Positions 9,356 to 21,086 of a stretch of DNA of 64,000 bases are shown piece after piece. The position numbers were made by a program, and so were the translations under genes. The notes under the pieces are model-generated. The model saw nothing but the letters and a program-made list of their open reading frames with translations, made no database searches and was not told the DNA's origin. Within the stretch, counting starts at the first letter, position 1. Every line of letters starts with the position of its first letter. Source of the stretch: Ectobius pallidus (Eukaryota > Arthropoda > Insecta > Blattodea > Ectobiidae); NCBI GenBank assembly GCA_964059195.1, contig CAXKWD010000011.1:31358566-31422565 (forward strand). Reading direction: 5' to 3'.

Positions 9356-12150
9356 GTTACGATAAGTCATTAAGCTACCTATCTCTGTTGTAAAAGATTC
9401 TGTTTTTATGCAGAAATTATTCACTTGGGTAAATAAAATATCACACTTAGTAGTGCAAAGTTTAAATACGAACATTCCATTCATGATTTCTATACGATTG
9501 CATGCATTATTATAATTTCTTTTAAATTTATTCACAGGTTCATCCTATCTCTGCATCATGTGCTAACTTCGTTTGATATATCTATCCATTTCTGATTGTG
9601 AGAAAAGAAAATTTTACATCTTAAGTAGGTAAGCATTTACATACTAATAAGATTTTTAATTTTCATTACAGAATAATTGGTGTGTTGCAAAAAGCCTCAT
9701 TGTAAAATGACGACGAAAGCTTTATATCATAGTAGAAATGCTTTAAAAATAGGTAAAAAGTTAGCTGCCTCTTTACACTGTTAAGCCCTAAAATCAAAGG
9801 TTGAGCTTTGAATGACACGACAATAATGGTATTCTGATGGAATATTCATTAAGTAGCATGTATAATTAATGCCCTGCTTGTGCTATTGGACAACCCAAGG
9901 GCGGTTCAATGCATGGAGTCCATTAAAAAGATTTTTGCATCGGATATTCCAGTATCATTTTTAAGGTGTAATTTTACTGCTCTATTCTATTCTCTGTAAT
10001 GTGTTTAATGTGGTGATGCACAGCCCCTTGCAAAATGGGCAAAACTTGCCCACCGATATTTTACAACTAGATATATCCTATGTTACGTTCCGATAGTTAT
10101 TTTTGTCCATAGTGAAAACAGACTTGTGGGCTAGTATCACTTAAACATTGAGGGTTCAACACTACTGATTTGTACTTCTTGTCACTTCGAGAATCGACCA
10201 AACCAGGACTTAAACAAAACAGAAACAAACGTGTTTTGTGGAAGTAGGGATCAATGTAATGTTGGTAAAAAGAGTATGGACAGAAATATAACATCTCTGG
10301 ACTCAACTCATGTGCTCCAGATTTGTTTTCTCCCCTCCTGAACTCTCTTGCCAAAATTAAATCAAAATATGTACAGAGCTGACAACAAAGCAATATTTAC
10401 ACATAAGCATTTTGATTCCGATTTGTTCTGGTTCTGTTTTATTCTGTTCAAGCGGCAAAAACAAGTAGTGAGTTTCAATGTCAGCGTGCAATTCTCCGTA
10501 CAAGAAATGATCTTTTTTATATTTAACCTATTGGTGCCCAGAATTTTATATGGCAATCAGCTTAGTTTGAATCTGGTGGGTCTAAGAGGTTTAAATTGCT
10601 GCATAGTACTACTGCAAAGAGAGGCAGTACTGCCCTTGAGGTTTTGTCATGCTGTTTAGGCACTACTCACTTCTTGCCAGGGTGAGCAGCAGGCAGAGTG
10701 TCTCGGTTCTGAATCTTTGGTCAGTGCAGTGCTAATGTGCCTGCAGTAAAGGTTGGAGAGAACCCATGCAAAATAATCTGTGTATTAGCAAGGATGGATA
10801 CTAACAGGGCATAAACCATTTTAGGAAGTAACAAGAAAACACATTAAAACCTATTTTTAGTTAATACTTAGTGTATAAAAACACACTTACAATACTTATT
10901 ATATGCCAATCAGTTTGTCTCTTTTCAATGTGTCTTATTATAAGCAAATTTTAAATGATTTGTTGTGTTATATTTTCTTTTTATTTCACTTAAACAGTTA
11001 TAAATTAAATTAATGGTAGAAGAAAATAGTTCTGGATCTGTCAGGCCTACCAACATCAGTAGAGTAAAGAATATGTTATTATTAAAATAACAAATAAAAA
11101 ATTGTACTCATGCTTAATTGCAACAAATTTAATTGTATATCTCCAATATAATGTGTATTATAATTTTTTATTATTCATCTTTAGCATTTTAAGTTCATTT
11201 TATTTGTTTATTTAAGATATTTTAAAATACAAGTTATTTCATACTAGCATTTTATGCACCTTATCTTAGTTATTAAGTTGTGTGTTCTCTTGGTTTTATT
11301 TTTAAGATTTGTATTGTTTTCATTGTCTGTTACAATGAAAGAGAAGTCCTAATGACCATAATTCTACTAGAATAAATATATAAGAAATAATAACACCAGC
11401 CTAATATAAGTTAAACATACTCTTCATATTGTGTACTTGCTGGAGATTGAGTTTTCAATGGCCCATAATTTCTGGATTTTTTGTATGCTGATGACGTGAA
11501 GAACTCGTTGAGTGATCCAAGAATACTTGCATGTTGGTTGTAGATATCATGTGTCTGACAGTTTGAGGATGTTGTGAATTTAGTGGGGCTTGGCTAGTGC
11601 TGAAGCCCTTCAGCTTACCTGCCTATGGCACACCAGCCCCAAGTGTTCACTGCAGACTAAGCCTCATGGGTTTCATGAGGTGGTATAGCAATTAGTGATG
11701 CCAGAATCAAATTATTTTAAAAATCTAGTAATTTGTTCTTGAGGAATGTAAAGAATCAAGTGATCATTTGAATGAAAAAGTTCTCGGATGGAAGCCGAAT
11801 CCGAGTAATCTAGATGCAAGATATGAGTAACACATGTCACTAGTCAAAAAGTGAGAACTACTGAAAACTTACTTAGAATCGAGTGATCATTTGTATGAAA
11901 AAGTTCTCAGATGAAAGCAGAATCTGAATACCTGCAATGTCAGTTATGAGAACTTGTGTCGGTAGCCGAGTAATGTATTGGTTCCCACAATGGGTGTGAC
12001 TCAATGGATGTGTTAGTTTCACACAGTGTTGTTAGATACTGCATTAATCTCATTATACTACTAGTGTTCACAGAGTAAAGATACATAAGATTAGTTCACT
12101 GTGTTGTCTGCCCCGGGATCTTGTATTAAGAATCTGTAATTAGGCAACAC
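9356..12150. other. AT-rich noncoding stretch
   Basis: No gene recognised on either strand. Around 11.70-11.95 kb a phrase pair (GAGTGATCATTTG then GAAAAAGTTCTC and GAAGC) occurs twice about 125 bp apart, a small decayed direct repeat. The rest is AT-rich with frequent stops. Confidence 0.4.
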
Positions 12151-12162
12151 TATGCACATGAT

Positions 12163-12499
12163 GTCGGCCGCGGTGGTTTAGAGGTAGCGTGCCCGCCTCT
12201 AGATCCGCAGGGCGCGGGATCAAACCCGGCCGCGGTCGATGAATTTTTCAGGATGTAAAAATCCTGGGCACGGAGTCCTCCGGGAGGGACTTTAAGCCTC
12301 TGGACAAAATTTCTCGGCTCTTTCACGTCCAAGAAATACTTAGTTTCTAGAGGGGGGTTGCGAGGCGATGGGCTTACCACCTGTCCCTCTACCCTCTCTC
12401 GGAAAATAAGCATATCAAAATTAGTATAGGTAATGAAACCTCCATTGGAGGCCCCTTTGCCCCACCTGGGGTTCATAGGGTACCAGATACAGATACAGA
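12163..12499 (+). mobile_element. Full-length tRNA-derived SINE with 11-bp TSD
   Basis: ATGCACATGAT flanks the block on both sides (12152-12162 and 12500-12510). The head, GGCCGCGGTGGTTTAGAGGT, has the shape of tRNA box A. GGGATCAAACCC stands at the box B position, and the tail is an AGATAC repeat (about 12484-12499). The GC content is well above the flanks. Minus-strand open frames across it are chance. Confidence 0.85.
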
Positions 12500-12527
12500 A
12501 TGCACATGATAGCTATGCGTTCATATA

Positions 12528-13307
12528 CAGGGTGTTAAAAAATTATGTTTGCAACCTTTCAGGGATGATAGAGGAGGTAAAAACAAACATTTTCTTTATG
12601 TGACAAATCTTTGGTATATGCACTGTTTATTGTGTAGGCCTACATAAGTGTTAATGCAACATTCGAATTTTGTTCGTATTATCCAGAAGGAACGAGGCCA
12701 ATTGTCATTTTAGAGATGGTGTTCAAACTGCCGTCCATTGAAGGCATTGTACAACTGGTATCTTCGTACTATGGATTCTCTGCAACACTCAAACAGGCCA
12801 ACATTGTCTCGAATAACACGTGCAGCTTCAACAGTGCGAGGAACTAATTCTTCTGCAATATCGATCGGTGTCTCATACACAAGACATTTCATGTCTCCCC
12901 ACAAAAAGAAATCCAGTGGAGATAGGTCCGGTGATCGAGGTGTCCACGGTACCGCCGCACCCCTGCCGATCCAACAATTGGGGAATGTAGCATTTAGATG
13001 GTTCCTGACATGATCAAAGTGTGGAGGGGCACCATCATGCTGAAACCATATTCGTTCTCTGATGTTCAATGGAATACCTTCTAACAGTTGTGGTAGGAGT
13101 TGCGTAGATGACCCTTTAAACTTGTTGCAGACACATCAGTACAAACAAAACTAATTGGTGCGTGTTGTGATGGCAGTCAAGCCATCTACCCTTAAGACCG
13201 TCTAGCGGCAAAACGGAGCATATGCCAAAGTTATGTCACAGAAAGAAAGTGTTTGTTTTTACCTCTTATCATCCCTGAAACGTAAACATAATTTTGTTAA
13301 CATTCTG
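12528..13307 (-). mobile_element. Internally deleted mariner-like transposon with ~95-bp TIRs
   Basis: Left (12528-12624) and right (13213-13307) ends are inverted copies containing TTTCAGGGATGATA and GAGGTAAAAACAAACA. The left end starts CAGGGTGTT after TA, and the right end finishes AACATTCTG. Only the C-terminal part of the transposase remains between the ends, so this is a nonautonomous copy. It lies 17 bp downstream of the SINE target duplication at 12.5 kb. Confidence 0.8.
12710..13127 (-). pseudogene. Mariner-like transposase, C-terminal part
   Basis: This is the DDE catalytic end of a mariner/IS630-type transposase, which cuts and joins element ends in the nucleus. The open frame reads LLPQLLEGIPLNIRERIWFQ, then HDGAPPHF with the second catalytic Asp, then RSPDLSPLDFFLWGD with the third-position acidic motif. 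It ends RRYQLYNAFNGRQFEHHL, the usual C-terminal signature. The first catalytic Asp and the DNA-binding N-terminus are missing because of the internal deletion. Upstream, the frame meets a stop near 13140. No activity is possible. Confidence 0.75.
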
Positions 13308-14031
13308 CCTTTCTTGCCTGCAAAACTTATATCGCGTTTACGAAGATATCCAAACTGATACGACTGCATGCACGGGTGGTCTGGTGTTCCCAGTTGTCCA
13401 CAGTTAACGCTTCTCGTAGCATTAAATTATTCAAATGATCATTTGAATACTTTTTACACGATTCTTGATATCTGGAGAACTTTCAAGAATTTAAAAAAAA
13501 AAATCCGATTTTTTTCACTCAAGAACTCCTATGCTAATGGTAATCTCCCAACCCAGCATGGATGTATTCACATCTCCACTACAGATAAATGCATTTTCTT
13601 TGGTCCTCAAAGTGGATATCATCCTGAAAATGATGTATTCACCTTTAATCTATAAGAGATCCTCCTTATAGAGCATATTATGTTATACAGAGGTCTTTTC
13701 AGTGGACAAGGATTGGATCTCCCAACAAATATGCAAATTCATTATTTATCCTTTTACTTGTATTTTCTGTTTTGTCTTTCTTATAACATGAGCAGATGAG
13801 TGTACTTAGATTTATAAAAAGTAGACCGATGGACATTTCAGCACCTCCTGGTAATATCAAGAATATTATTACCTGTAAAGACATTTCATTTTTATGCAAT
13901 GTTATTAATATTGAAATAATTATAGTTCTTTTATGACAAATTTGTGATGCCCAGGCTTCAAGCAACACATTACTCTTAACATAATGATCTCTGAGTTATA
14001 GACTCACCTGGCATTCTTGAGAATGAAGAAC
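13308..14031. other. Noncoding stretch, nothing recognised
   Basis: Open frames on either strand (for example 13368-13655) show no resemblance to known families. There are short poly-A and poly-T runs. Confidence 0.4.
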
Positions 14032-14940
14032 CAGGCTGTCCACATTATGGAAAGTCAGTGAAAATCAGGGAGATTGAAATTGGTCGGAGAAAGTCAGAAA
14101 ATTTTGTAAGATAAGATAAGATAAGATAATCTTTATTTGCCGTTTAATACATGGTACAATTGGCTTCATCATTGTTTAACACAGTATTTACAATATATTT
14201 AAAATTATTTACAATTATGTCTGTAACAGTCATAGGGAATTGTAATGGACAGCATCATACCACCTGCTATAGATTGCTTTAACACAGAAAATTCTTTTGA
14301 TTACCTGTCCACACACTACTTAAAAATAACATACATTAATTGGAACACTACACATTTGCATCCGAGTAATACAATAGTGAAAGATCTTAAAAGAGAATTT
14401 AAGATGGTATGCAGATACAAATTGAGCTATTCTATAGGTTATAATACCAGTCAGAATAATAAATTGGACATATCACAGTTGTTAAACTCTTCAAGTGAAT
14501 AAAATGCTTTACCCTTAATCCAGGATTCTAGAACAGTTTTAAATTTGATCAATGTCACTAAGTGTGAACTCTTAGGGAGTTTATTAAATAACTGAAAGCT
14601 TAAATAAAGATGACTATTATGTGTTTTGGATAGATAAAGGAAAAGCCAGGGAAATTTGTACAAGATTATGTAATAGTCAGGGAAAATAACTACCCCCAAT
14701 AAGCGAAATGTGAGGGACATGTGTTTTGTTCCAGTCTACTGTTACTCAGACTGTGTAAGCGATTTTCTTTTCAGTACTTTGAGCTAACCATTTCTTATTT
14801 TTGTTGTGGTGATGGAGTAGGCTTGTTTTGTTTACAAAGAATTTTGAATACCATACATTAATTCTTGCGGTCAGGGAAATGTAAGTTTCTGGTCATGAAA
14901 AGTCAGGGAAGTTTATTTAGTTATTTCTGTTGACACCCTG
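14032..14940. mobile_element. TIR element (hAT-like style) carrying a LINE insertion
   Basis: The left end is CAGGCTGTCCACA and the right end is TGTTGACACCCTG, an imperfect inverted pair. Phrases of the type GTCAGGGAAA recur at both sides (14050-14100 and 14650-14910), as in MITEs that start CAGGGTGTCCACA. The LINE relic sits between them. I see no matching 8-bp duplication, so the ends are provisional. Confidence 0.45.
14105..14640 (-). pseudogene. LINE 3' end: ORF2 C-terminus plus TTATC tail
   Basis: On the minus strand, frame 14640-14461 reads LFNKLPKSSHL and then FKTVLESWIKGKAFYSLEEF. This matches the end of non-LTR ORF2 proteins (YNKLP..I..L....FK..L..WL...AFYS..EF). It is followed by a 3' untranslated part ending AATAAAGAT at about 14125-14140 and a short TTATC repeat tail at 14105-14130. 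Only the last part of the element is present, as expected of 5'-truncated LINE copies. Confidence 0.65.
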
Positions 14941-15469
14941 GGTACATGGATTCTGTTCTGTTGGCAGAGCAAACCAAATCTGGATAACAATGGTTTGCAT
15001 TTTCGTTGTCTGTTCACTCTTCACATCAGGCCCTCCTATGAAAGCTGCTTGTCTTCTTTTGAAAAATGCACAAGAGAGTGTACTTTGGTTTACTAGTCAA
15101 TAAGTGTATGCTTGGTTTCTGCCTTCACAATCTCTGCATTCTTTTGAATCTCTCTCCTGCTGGCTAAGATAAAGGATTGCTTGTAGTACCATAGTAAATT
15201 CAAAGCCCACCGTGGCAGCGTATTCTTTACTTCAGTTTTACACTTTTCTACCTTTGAAAATGTTTGCTTGGTTGAAACTCGTTCATAATGATGAGACAGT
15301 TATTTAATGGAAACTGCCATGTTTCTATATTGTGCAGGTTACATGAGGAGAGAATGGTGGATTTCATATTCTTGGATGATAAATTAGAAATGCTCCTATT
15401 CTGTTTTAGTACAGTTGAACCCCATTTATCTGAAACAGTTGGGGCAGGTGTGTTTGTGGATAAGGTTTT

Positions 15470-15735
15470 TGGATGACCGTATGCATGGTCTTGTGATTAG
15501 CTTCACTGGTTATGGATCTGCAGGTCCTGGTTTGATCCCTGTACCTCTCGGATTTCTCTGAGGTAGGGAGGTCTGGAATGGAGTGCAATCAGCTTCTTGA
15601 ACAAACTAAGGAGCTCCTTGACTGAGAAGTAGCGACTCCAGTCAGAAACCATCATTTACAACCATGGTAGTTGGCATGATGACCACATGCCCCCCAATCC
15701 TGCCTTCTGCCATCCCTTCAGGGATGTAGTGCCAT
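15470..15735 (+). mobile_element. SINE family B, copy 1
   Basis: This block aligns phrase by phrase with 40375-40680: GTTATGGATCTGCAGG against GCTATGGGTCTACAGG, GGTTTGATCCC in both (box B), TAGGGAGGTCTGGAATGGA against TAGGAAGGTCTGGAATGGA, then AATCCTGCCTTCTGCC, and GTAGTGCCATGG against GCAGTACCATGG. Two diverged copies in one window define a tRNA-derived family. Confidence 0.7.
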
Positions 15736-15739
15736 GGAA

Positions 15740-16489
15740 TTTAGTCTACCGGTACCTTTAGATTTTCAGATAATGCATTAATTTCAGTTTACTAACTCCT
15801 TTTATAGAAATATGGTATTATGTCATTTGGAACGCTTAATTTCAGTAATTCTGTAAACATATTGTATAACTGGAAATATGTTACACAGCACAGTATGCCA
15901 ATAGTCTACTTTAAAATAATCTGATGTGATACTCACATAACTTATTCTGCTCAAATAGTTTGCCTCTTAGTATAATATATTATGTATGACATTCTCTTCA
16001 TGTAAATTAGTTGTAAAAACGAAGAGAATGTTGTTACCACATCGTATTGAATCCCCGAAGGATACATAACCCAAACAAAATCCGATTAACTTTCTTTACT
16101 CTAATCATGGCTAATACATCTTTCTCACTTCTCATTTTAACTCATTCTAATATAGAATAAAAGTTTTAGCTCTTGGAATAAGCACCCAATGTAAAAAATT
16201 TAAAGAAATTTGTTAGAGCCATTTTTGAGAAAATTGCAAAAAAAAAATTAAATATTCTTTATGTAAAAGTCTGTTAAAAATAAGAGAAAGTCGTCGCCAA
16301 TCTTTGTGTCACATCCTCAGAAGGTACCTAACCAAAATAAAAAAATTGTTTTCATACGATTTTTTGTTCTGGATATATATGGCTAGATAGCAGTGAAAGG
16401 GTTAAGAGAAATTTGTATGATATGTACTTTGTTTCAGTGATTTATGTTGTGTTAACAAATTCCTATTCATACAGTAGTTAGTGAGAAAA
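15740..16489. other. Upstream region of the Myb/SANT-repeat gene
   Basis: AT-rich and without a recognisable promoter motif. A possible acceptor (CCTATTCATACAG ending at 16473) lies 16 bp before the start codon, so a 5' untranslated exon may exist further upstream. This is only a suggestion. Confidence 0.35.
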
Positions 16490-16686
16490 ATGTCACCAAG
16501 GAGACCTCACTACACAGTGGATGAGAAGCGGGTGTTGTTGACTGTCGTACACAAGTATGGAGATATTGTGGAGTCTAGATTGATGCTCTCCCACTCATAT
16601 CTCAAGTCAGAAGTGTGGCAGAAAATAACAGAAGAGTACAACTCTCATCACTGGGTGGCCAAGAGGGAAGCAGCACATAATCAAAG
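16490..16686 (+). CDS. Exon 1: zeste/FSBP-type Myb/SANT-like DNA-binding domain
   Basis: This exon encodes the start of a probable nuclear DNA-binding protein. The start ATG at 16490 has A at -3. Residues 6-66 read HYTVDEKRVLLTVVHKYGDI, then a gap with KSEVWQKITEEYNS, then KREAAHNQR. That matches the first two helices and the start of the third in the Myb/SANT-like family that includes zeste, Apontic and FSBP (acidic-aromatic start, E..LL..V.KY...E, W..I...YN). The exon ends AG|GTTAGT in phase 2. Joined to the acceptor at 19444 it restores an Arg codon and continues CYEKMKSQA, completing the third helix (usual form R...Q....W.N.K). The domain is therefore split by the intron, which supports the model. 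Target DNA and role cannot be inferred. Confidence 0.75.
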
Positions 16687-19444
16687 GTTAGTGTTATCAG
16701 TTGACATTCTTATCACTTTATGACTTATTTTTGATTTAGTACGGTGGTTTAATTTTTACCGAAAACTAGGTGCAACATTTTACGAAATGCCATCAAAAAG
16801 TAACTGAACTGTTTCTGACTTCTGGGCCTTTACAGTCAGTGTAATGGATAGCTGGAAATCTCTTGAGGTGCCATATTAGCATGCCACATACCCACAATAC
16901 GACCTATTTATTTGCGAAATAATTGGAGCCATTCCGCCATGAGGAAGTACCTGAGTGCAACTGTTTACGTTTTCCAGCTTACAGAGGTGGGTGGGGTAAC
17001 TGATCATGTACTTGTAGGGGGATGTTAAAGCGTCTGACCGGTTTTGTTTTGTTGACAATTTCCAGCTATCCATTTCGTTGACTGTACATCACATCTGCAG
17101 GGGTCAATGTCTCCAGTCTCCTTCCGTAAAACATTGATGCCACTTAAAGACAGCATTGTGGCTTGAGCAGGGGCGTCCCCAGGAATTTTATTAAGGGGAG
17201 TCAAACTCATCATAATATCAAACACAATGATTCTTATTTATTAGGCTAGTGCTAGATTATACAGTAGTCTAATCATAAGAATTAATTTACTGTCACGAAG
17301 AATTGGGGGCATTACTAAAATAATTTAAATAAGTGCACTGTGAACTAATTCCTAATTAAAATTAATCCATGTGCTAGTGACATGAATGATATTATATTAT
17401 GATGGACTGAAAATCAATTTCAGATTTCTGTTTCGAATGGTTAGGCTAAATACATTAATATTCAAATAGTTTCCCAGCCTGTAGCTTTGAACCTCAGCTA
17501 AGTTCGATGAGTCTGTAAAGTTTTTAAATTAACAGATTACTTCTTTTTTTTTTAATTAATAGTAATAACCTTGTTGTTGGTGTGTTATTGGTCAGACAAA
17601 GTTTCTTCTGTGGTAAATGAACCGTAAATGAGAAAAAAAAAGAAAAGGTAAATGTGTAAATGAGTTGTGCGTGAAAAAACATCTATGTTACATTTCCTAT
17701 AAAATGATAAAAAGGCAATTAAGGTGATTGTAGATTCAGGACAGGGCTATGCAGTAAGATGCAACATAGACTTCTGTTCTGTAAAAAAACACGTACATGC
17801 TTACAGAAGAGAATAGTGTTATTTTAAAGTTAATTTTATTGTCTGAACCTAGTTACAATGTTGTGAAAACAATGTTTCTTTAAATATTAAACTTCAATTA
17901 ACTTGTTTCTGTACAGTGGTTAAGATATCTTGATTAAGTTGCTGTGCTCTTGCGGGAAGCAGTGTAACATAGACTTCCATGATTTTTAAAGTGCATTTCG
18001 GTTCACAATTTCGGAATACTGAAGTCATCTGTGGAGGTAAGCTTAAACTACCTGCAAATACAAATCATACAAATCAAGGACACATCACAGAATCTTTTTC
18101 CGTGAACATCTCAAAATTGTTTGTTGATGTTTTGCTGAAATTTTATGGTACCAAAAGGCCAAGAGTTAAGGTTCTTAGTACCAAGCCAGTGTTCTCTACT
18201 TGCCCCCAAGAACTACCAAGAATTCTTCTCTGTGGATTTTATCTTGTGATGCACATTTGGAAATATGCAGTCTTCCACATTTATATTCCTCTGAACAGCA
18301 TTCCAGTATTTGGGTCTATATTCATATCACCATGTAAACTGAAAAAATGAAGAAGTAATTTTCAGTTTATTTATTACTTAAATTTACGAACTACTCAAAA
18401 TTATTGTGATACATACCTTGAAACAAACTAGTGGTATCTTCTAATTCATCAGTTTCACTCTTTGAACATTCTATACAATTTTATGCATTAAATTTTTTAA
18501 TTATTTCATCATTTAACTTCTTTTGTGCCTACAATCAGATGTTTCCATAGAGGACATGTGATATTTATTTTCTTATTATTAGTTTGTAAAAGCGCTCGAA
18601 AATTACATCTAGCGACAGATACTATGATGAACAGGGCCCGGATTCTAATGACATGTCATCTTTTTATTGTTGCTGCATAGACATTGCCAACTTGTGGATA
18701 AATCCTAATCATGGCCTCTAGATTATAGAAATGCATTTTTATTAGGTCATTTTTTGTCATTTTATACCATTTTATGTTTTTAGGGCATTTATTTCATTTT
18801 TACGTCATTATTTTGTCATTTTTGTGTCATTTTCTTCCTTATTAAGTCATTTTCATGCATTTTTTCGTCGACAGTGTCTTTGAAGTGTAATGTATAAATG
18901 TAAGTATAAACAATAATATAATCCGGCAGACAACAAAAGGAAATGCCGAAGTTTGACTCGCCAGTACCTCAGTGCCAGTATAAATTTCCGTGAGAAAAGA
19001 ACATTCACAACATTACAGTTATTTACAGTTTTTACAATTATATAGAAATTAGTACCTATAACTTTGTGTGTAAAATAATAATTTTTTATAAATAAAATAT
19101 AAGTTTTTAGGTCATTTTTTATAATTATTAAGTCATTTTCTTTAAATTTTAGGGTCATTTTATAGGTCATTTTTCAAACAATTTTAGGTCATCAGAATCC
19201 GGGCCCTGATGATGAACATTGTAACTGTAACCAAGCCCTTAAAATTTGTGAGCAGTTGTTTTTAATAAAATCTTATTTAATGCCTTCAGAAATTACCTTC
19301 TTGGTAATTTTCCAAACAGTTAATCTTACTATATGCAACTTTCCGTTGATTAATTAATTTTTTTCTTTTGATTTTAGAAGTAGATGAATGTGTAAATGAA
19401 TGGTTTTTCTTAGCTGTGTCTTAACATTTATATGTTTATTTCAG
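16687..19444 (+). other. Intron of the Myb/SANT-repeat gene
   Basis: GT-AG intron of 2758 bp: donor GTTAGT at 16687, acceptor TTTATTTCAG ending at 19444. It contains a possible hAT-type left end, CAGGGGCGTCCCC, at 17168 without a visible right end, and a complete hAT-like MITE at 18632-19208. Other open frames (for example 17979-18350) resemble nothing I know. Confidence 0.65.
18632..19208. mobile_element. hAT-like MITE in the intron, 8-bp TSD ATGATGAA
   Basis: The block starts CAGGGCCCGGATTCTAATGA and ends with the inverse, TCATCAGAATCCGGGCCCTG. ATGATGAA flanks it (18624-18631, 19209-19216). The interior is full of GTCATTTT and TTAGGTCATTTT phrases and codes for nothing. The terminal GGATTCTRATGAC resembles GGATTTCTATGAC of the 6.5 kb MITE, so the two families may be related. 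Confidence 0.85.
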
Positions 19445-21086
19445 ATGCTATGAGAAGATGAAGTCTCAAGCTGCAGGCCTGCTTACCTACAAGCGTGACT
19501 GTAGGTACATCAATGCGGATGTAATGTACAGAATTCTCATGAGAACTTGCTGTTCTATGCAAGGTAGCTCTCATAAGGAGAGACATTCATGCAAACGTAG
19601 TCATTCAGAATCTAGTGATTCCCACCATGGCACTGTATCAAAGAAGATGAGAAGTAATAGTAACCAACCAAAGATACAAACATTTCCTTTGCTTTTAAGT
19701 TCTTATACTAAGAAGGTAGAAATTTTTACTGCCCACACAAATTCTTGGCCTGAAAAGTCTCAAACAACTAAGTCACATAAAAGTTCTTCCTCTGCAAAGG
19801 TACGAGCAGTAACACCCCGTTCAAGTACTCGATATGAGAGGATGCAGAGAATTACTTCACATCTTAGGAAAACTACAGCTATTACTTTAGACTCGAGTTC
19901 AGAATCTGGGAAGGGACAAAAACTAAATTCACATATGAGCTCTCATCTTATAAAGATGGAGTCTCTTACGTCGTATTCATGCCCAGAGAACTTGAAAATT
20001 GTCATTTCACAGTCTAGATCTTGCTCTCAAAGAATAGAAACTGAAACTTCGCATTCTAATATTCGCCATGAGAAGGGGGAAAGGGCTACTTCACATTCAG
20101 GTTCTCATCGTAGGAAAACAAAATGTGTTACATTGCGTTCAAACTCCTGCCCTGAGCACACGAGGACAGTTACATTACTTCCAAATCCTCACCATGGGAA
20201 AACACATTCTGATACTTCACATTCAAGTTCCTGTACTGAAAAAATTAGAAGTGTATCTGTACACTCTGTACACTCAGATTATTGCTCAAAGAAAAAACAA
20301 ACAGTTTCTTCACAATCAAGTTCTTCTACTGAGAATATGAGAACTGTATCTCCATGTTCAAGTTCCTCCTCTGAGAACACACAAACATTTAGGTCTCATT
20401 CATGTTCTCGTGCTGAGGAGAAGAGAACTGTTTCACCACGTTCGACCTTTTGCCATCAAAAGACACAAATTGTTCCATCGCAATCAAGTTTTCACCCTGA
20501 GACAGTGCAGACAGACATGGAGGTGTCAGCTTCATATTCAAGTTCCTACCTTGGAAGGAGAGAAACTATCACTTCAAGTCTAAATTATTGGATTCAGAAG
20601 ATAGAAACTGTTCTTTCACACCGATATTACGCTCAGAATACACAAACCATTTCAGATTCAAGTTCCCATACTGAGAAAGTCTCTCAGGAATCAAGTTCTT
20701 ACAAAGAGGAGACACAAATGGTCCCTTCACATTCACGTTCTTACAGTGAGGTGGTCCAAGAACTCCATTCACGTACAAGTACCCATCTCAGGAAAACAGT
20801 AGAAGCTTTAAATTCTACTTCTCATTCGTGGAAGGTGGAAACTGTAACCTCACATATGAGTTCTCGTCCTACAAAGCCAGAATCCTGTAAATCAAGCTCA
20901 GATCATTCCAGTGAGAAAATGAAAACTGCCACTTCACAGTCCAGTTCTCATAGTGGGAAAATGAAAAGTTCTTGCCACAGGAAGATGCAGAAAACTACTC
21001 CACGTCCAAGTACCCACATCATGAAAACAAGAGCTGTTACTTCCCATTCAAGTTCTCAACCTGGGAAGGCACAAGAAATAGCCTGA
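19445..21086 (+). CDS. Exon 2: end of Myb/SANT domain plus 14-residue S/T-rich tandem array
   Basis: The exon opens by completing the DNA-binding domain (CYEKMKSQAAGLLTYKRDCR), followed by a short linker (YINADVMYRILMRTCC). From about 19560 it codes for tandem units of 14 residues (42 bp). The consensus is T-V-T/S-S-H-S-S-S-x-P-E-K-x-x, with Ser, Thr and charged E-K pairs at fixed spacing. Examples are TVSPCSSSSSENTQ and TFRSHSCSRAEEKR. Such a tail should be disordered and rich in phosphorylation sites; this is inference. Exons 1 and 2 give 612 residues before the TGA at 21084-21086. The reading frame continues open beyond that stop to 21848 with the same repeat. I recognise no ortholog for the array. 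A long exon without internal stops over 1.6 kb of AT-rich DNA argues for recent or present coding function. Confidence 0.7.

Noticed and set aside
10097..10393. 98-codon minus-strand open frame
   Set aside because: No motif, no repeat relation and no splice context; length is within chance for this region.
12150..12476. 108-codon minus-strand open frame
   Set aside because: It lies wholly in a tRNA-derived SINE with a clear target duplication.
17168..17220. Complete hAT element in the intron starting CAGGGGCGTCCCC
   Set aside because: Left end only; no inverse right end or 8-bp duplication found within the intron.
20068..20340. Alternative open frames inside the repeat exon
   Set aside because: They are shadows of the 42-bp repeat. 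The frame continuous with the DNA-binding domain is the long one at 19445-21086.
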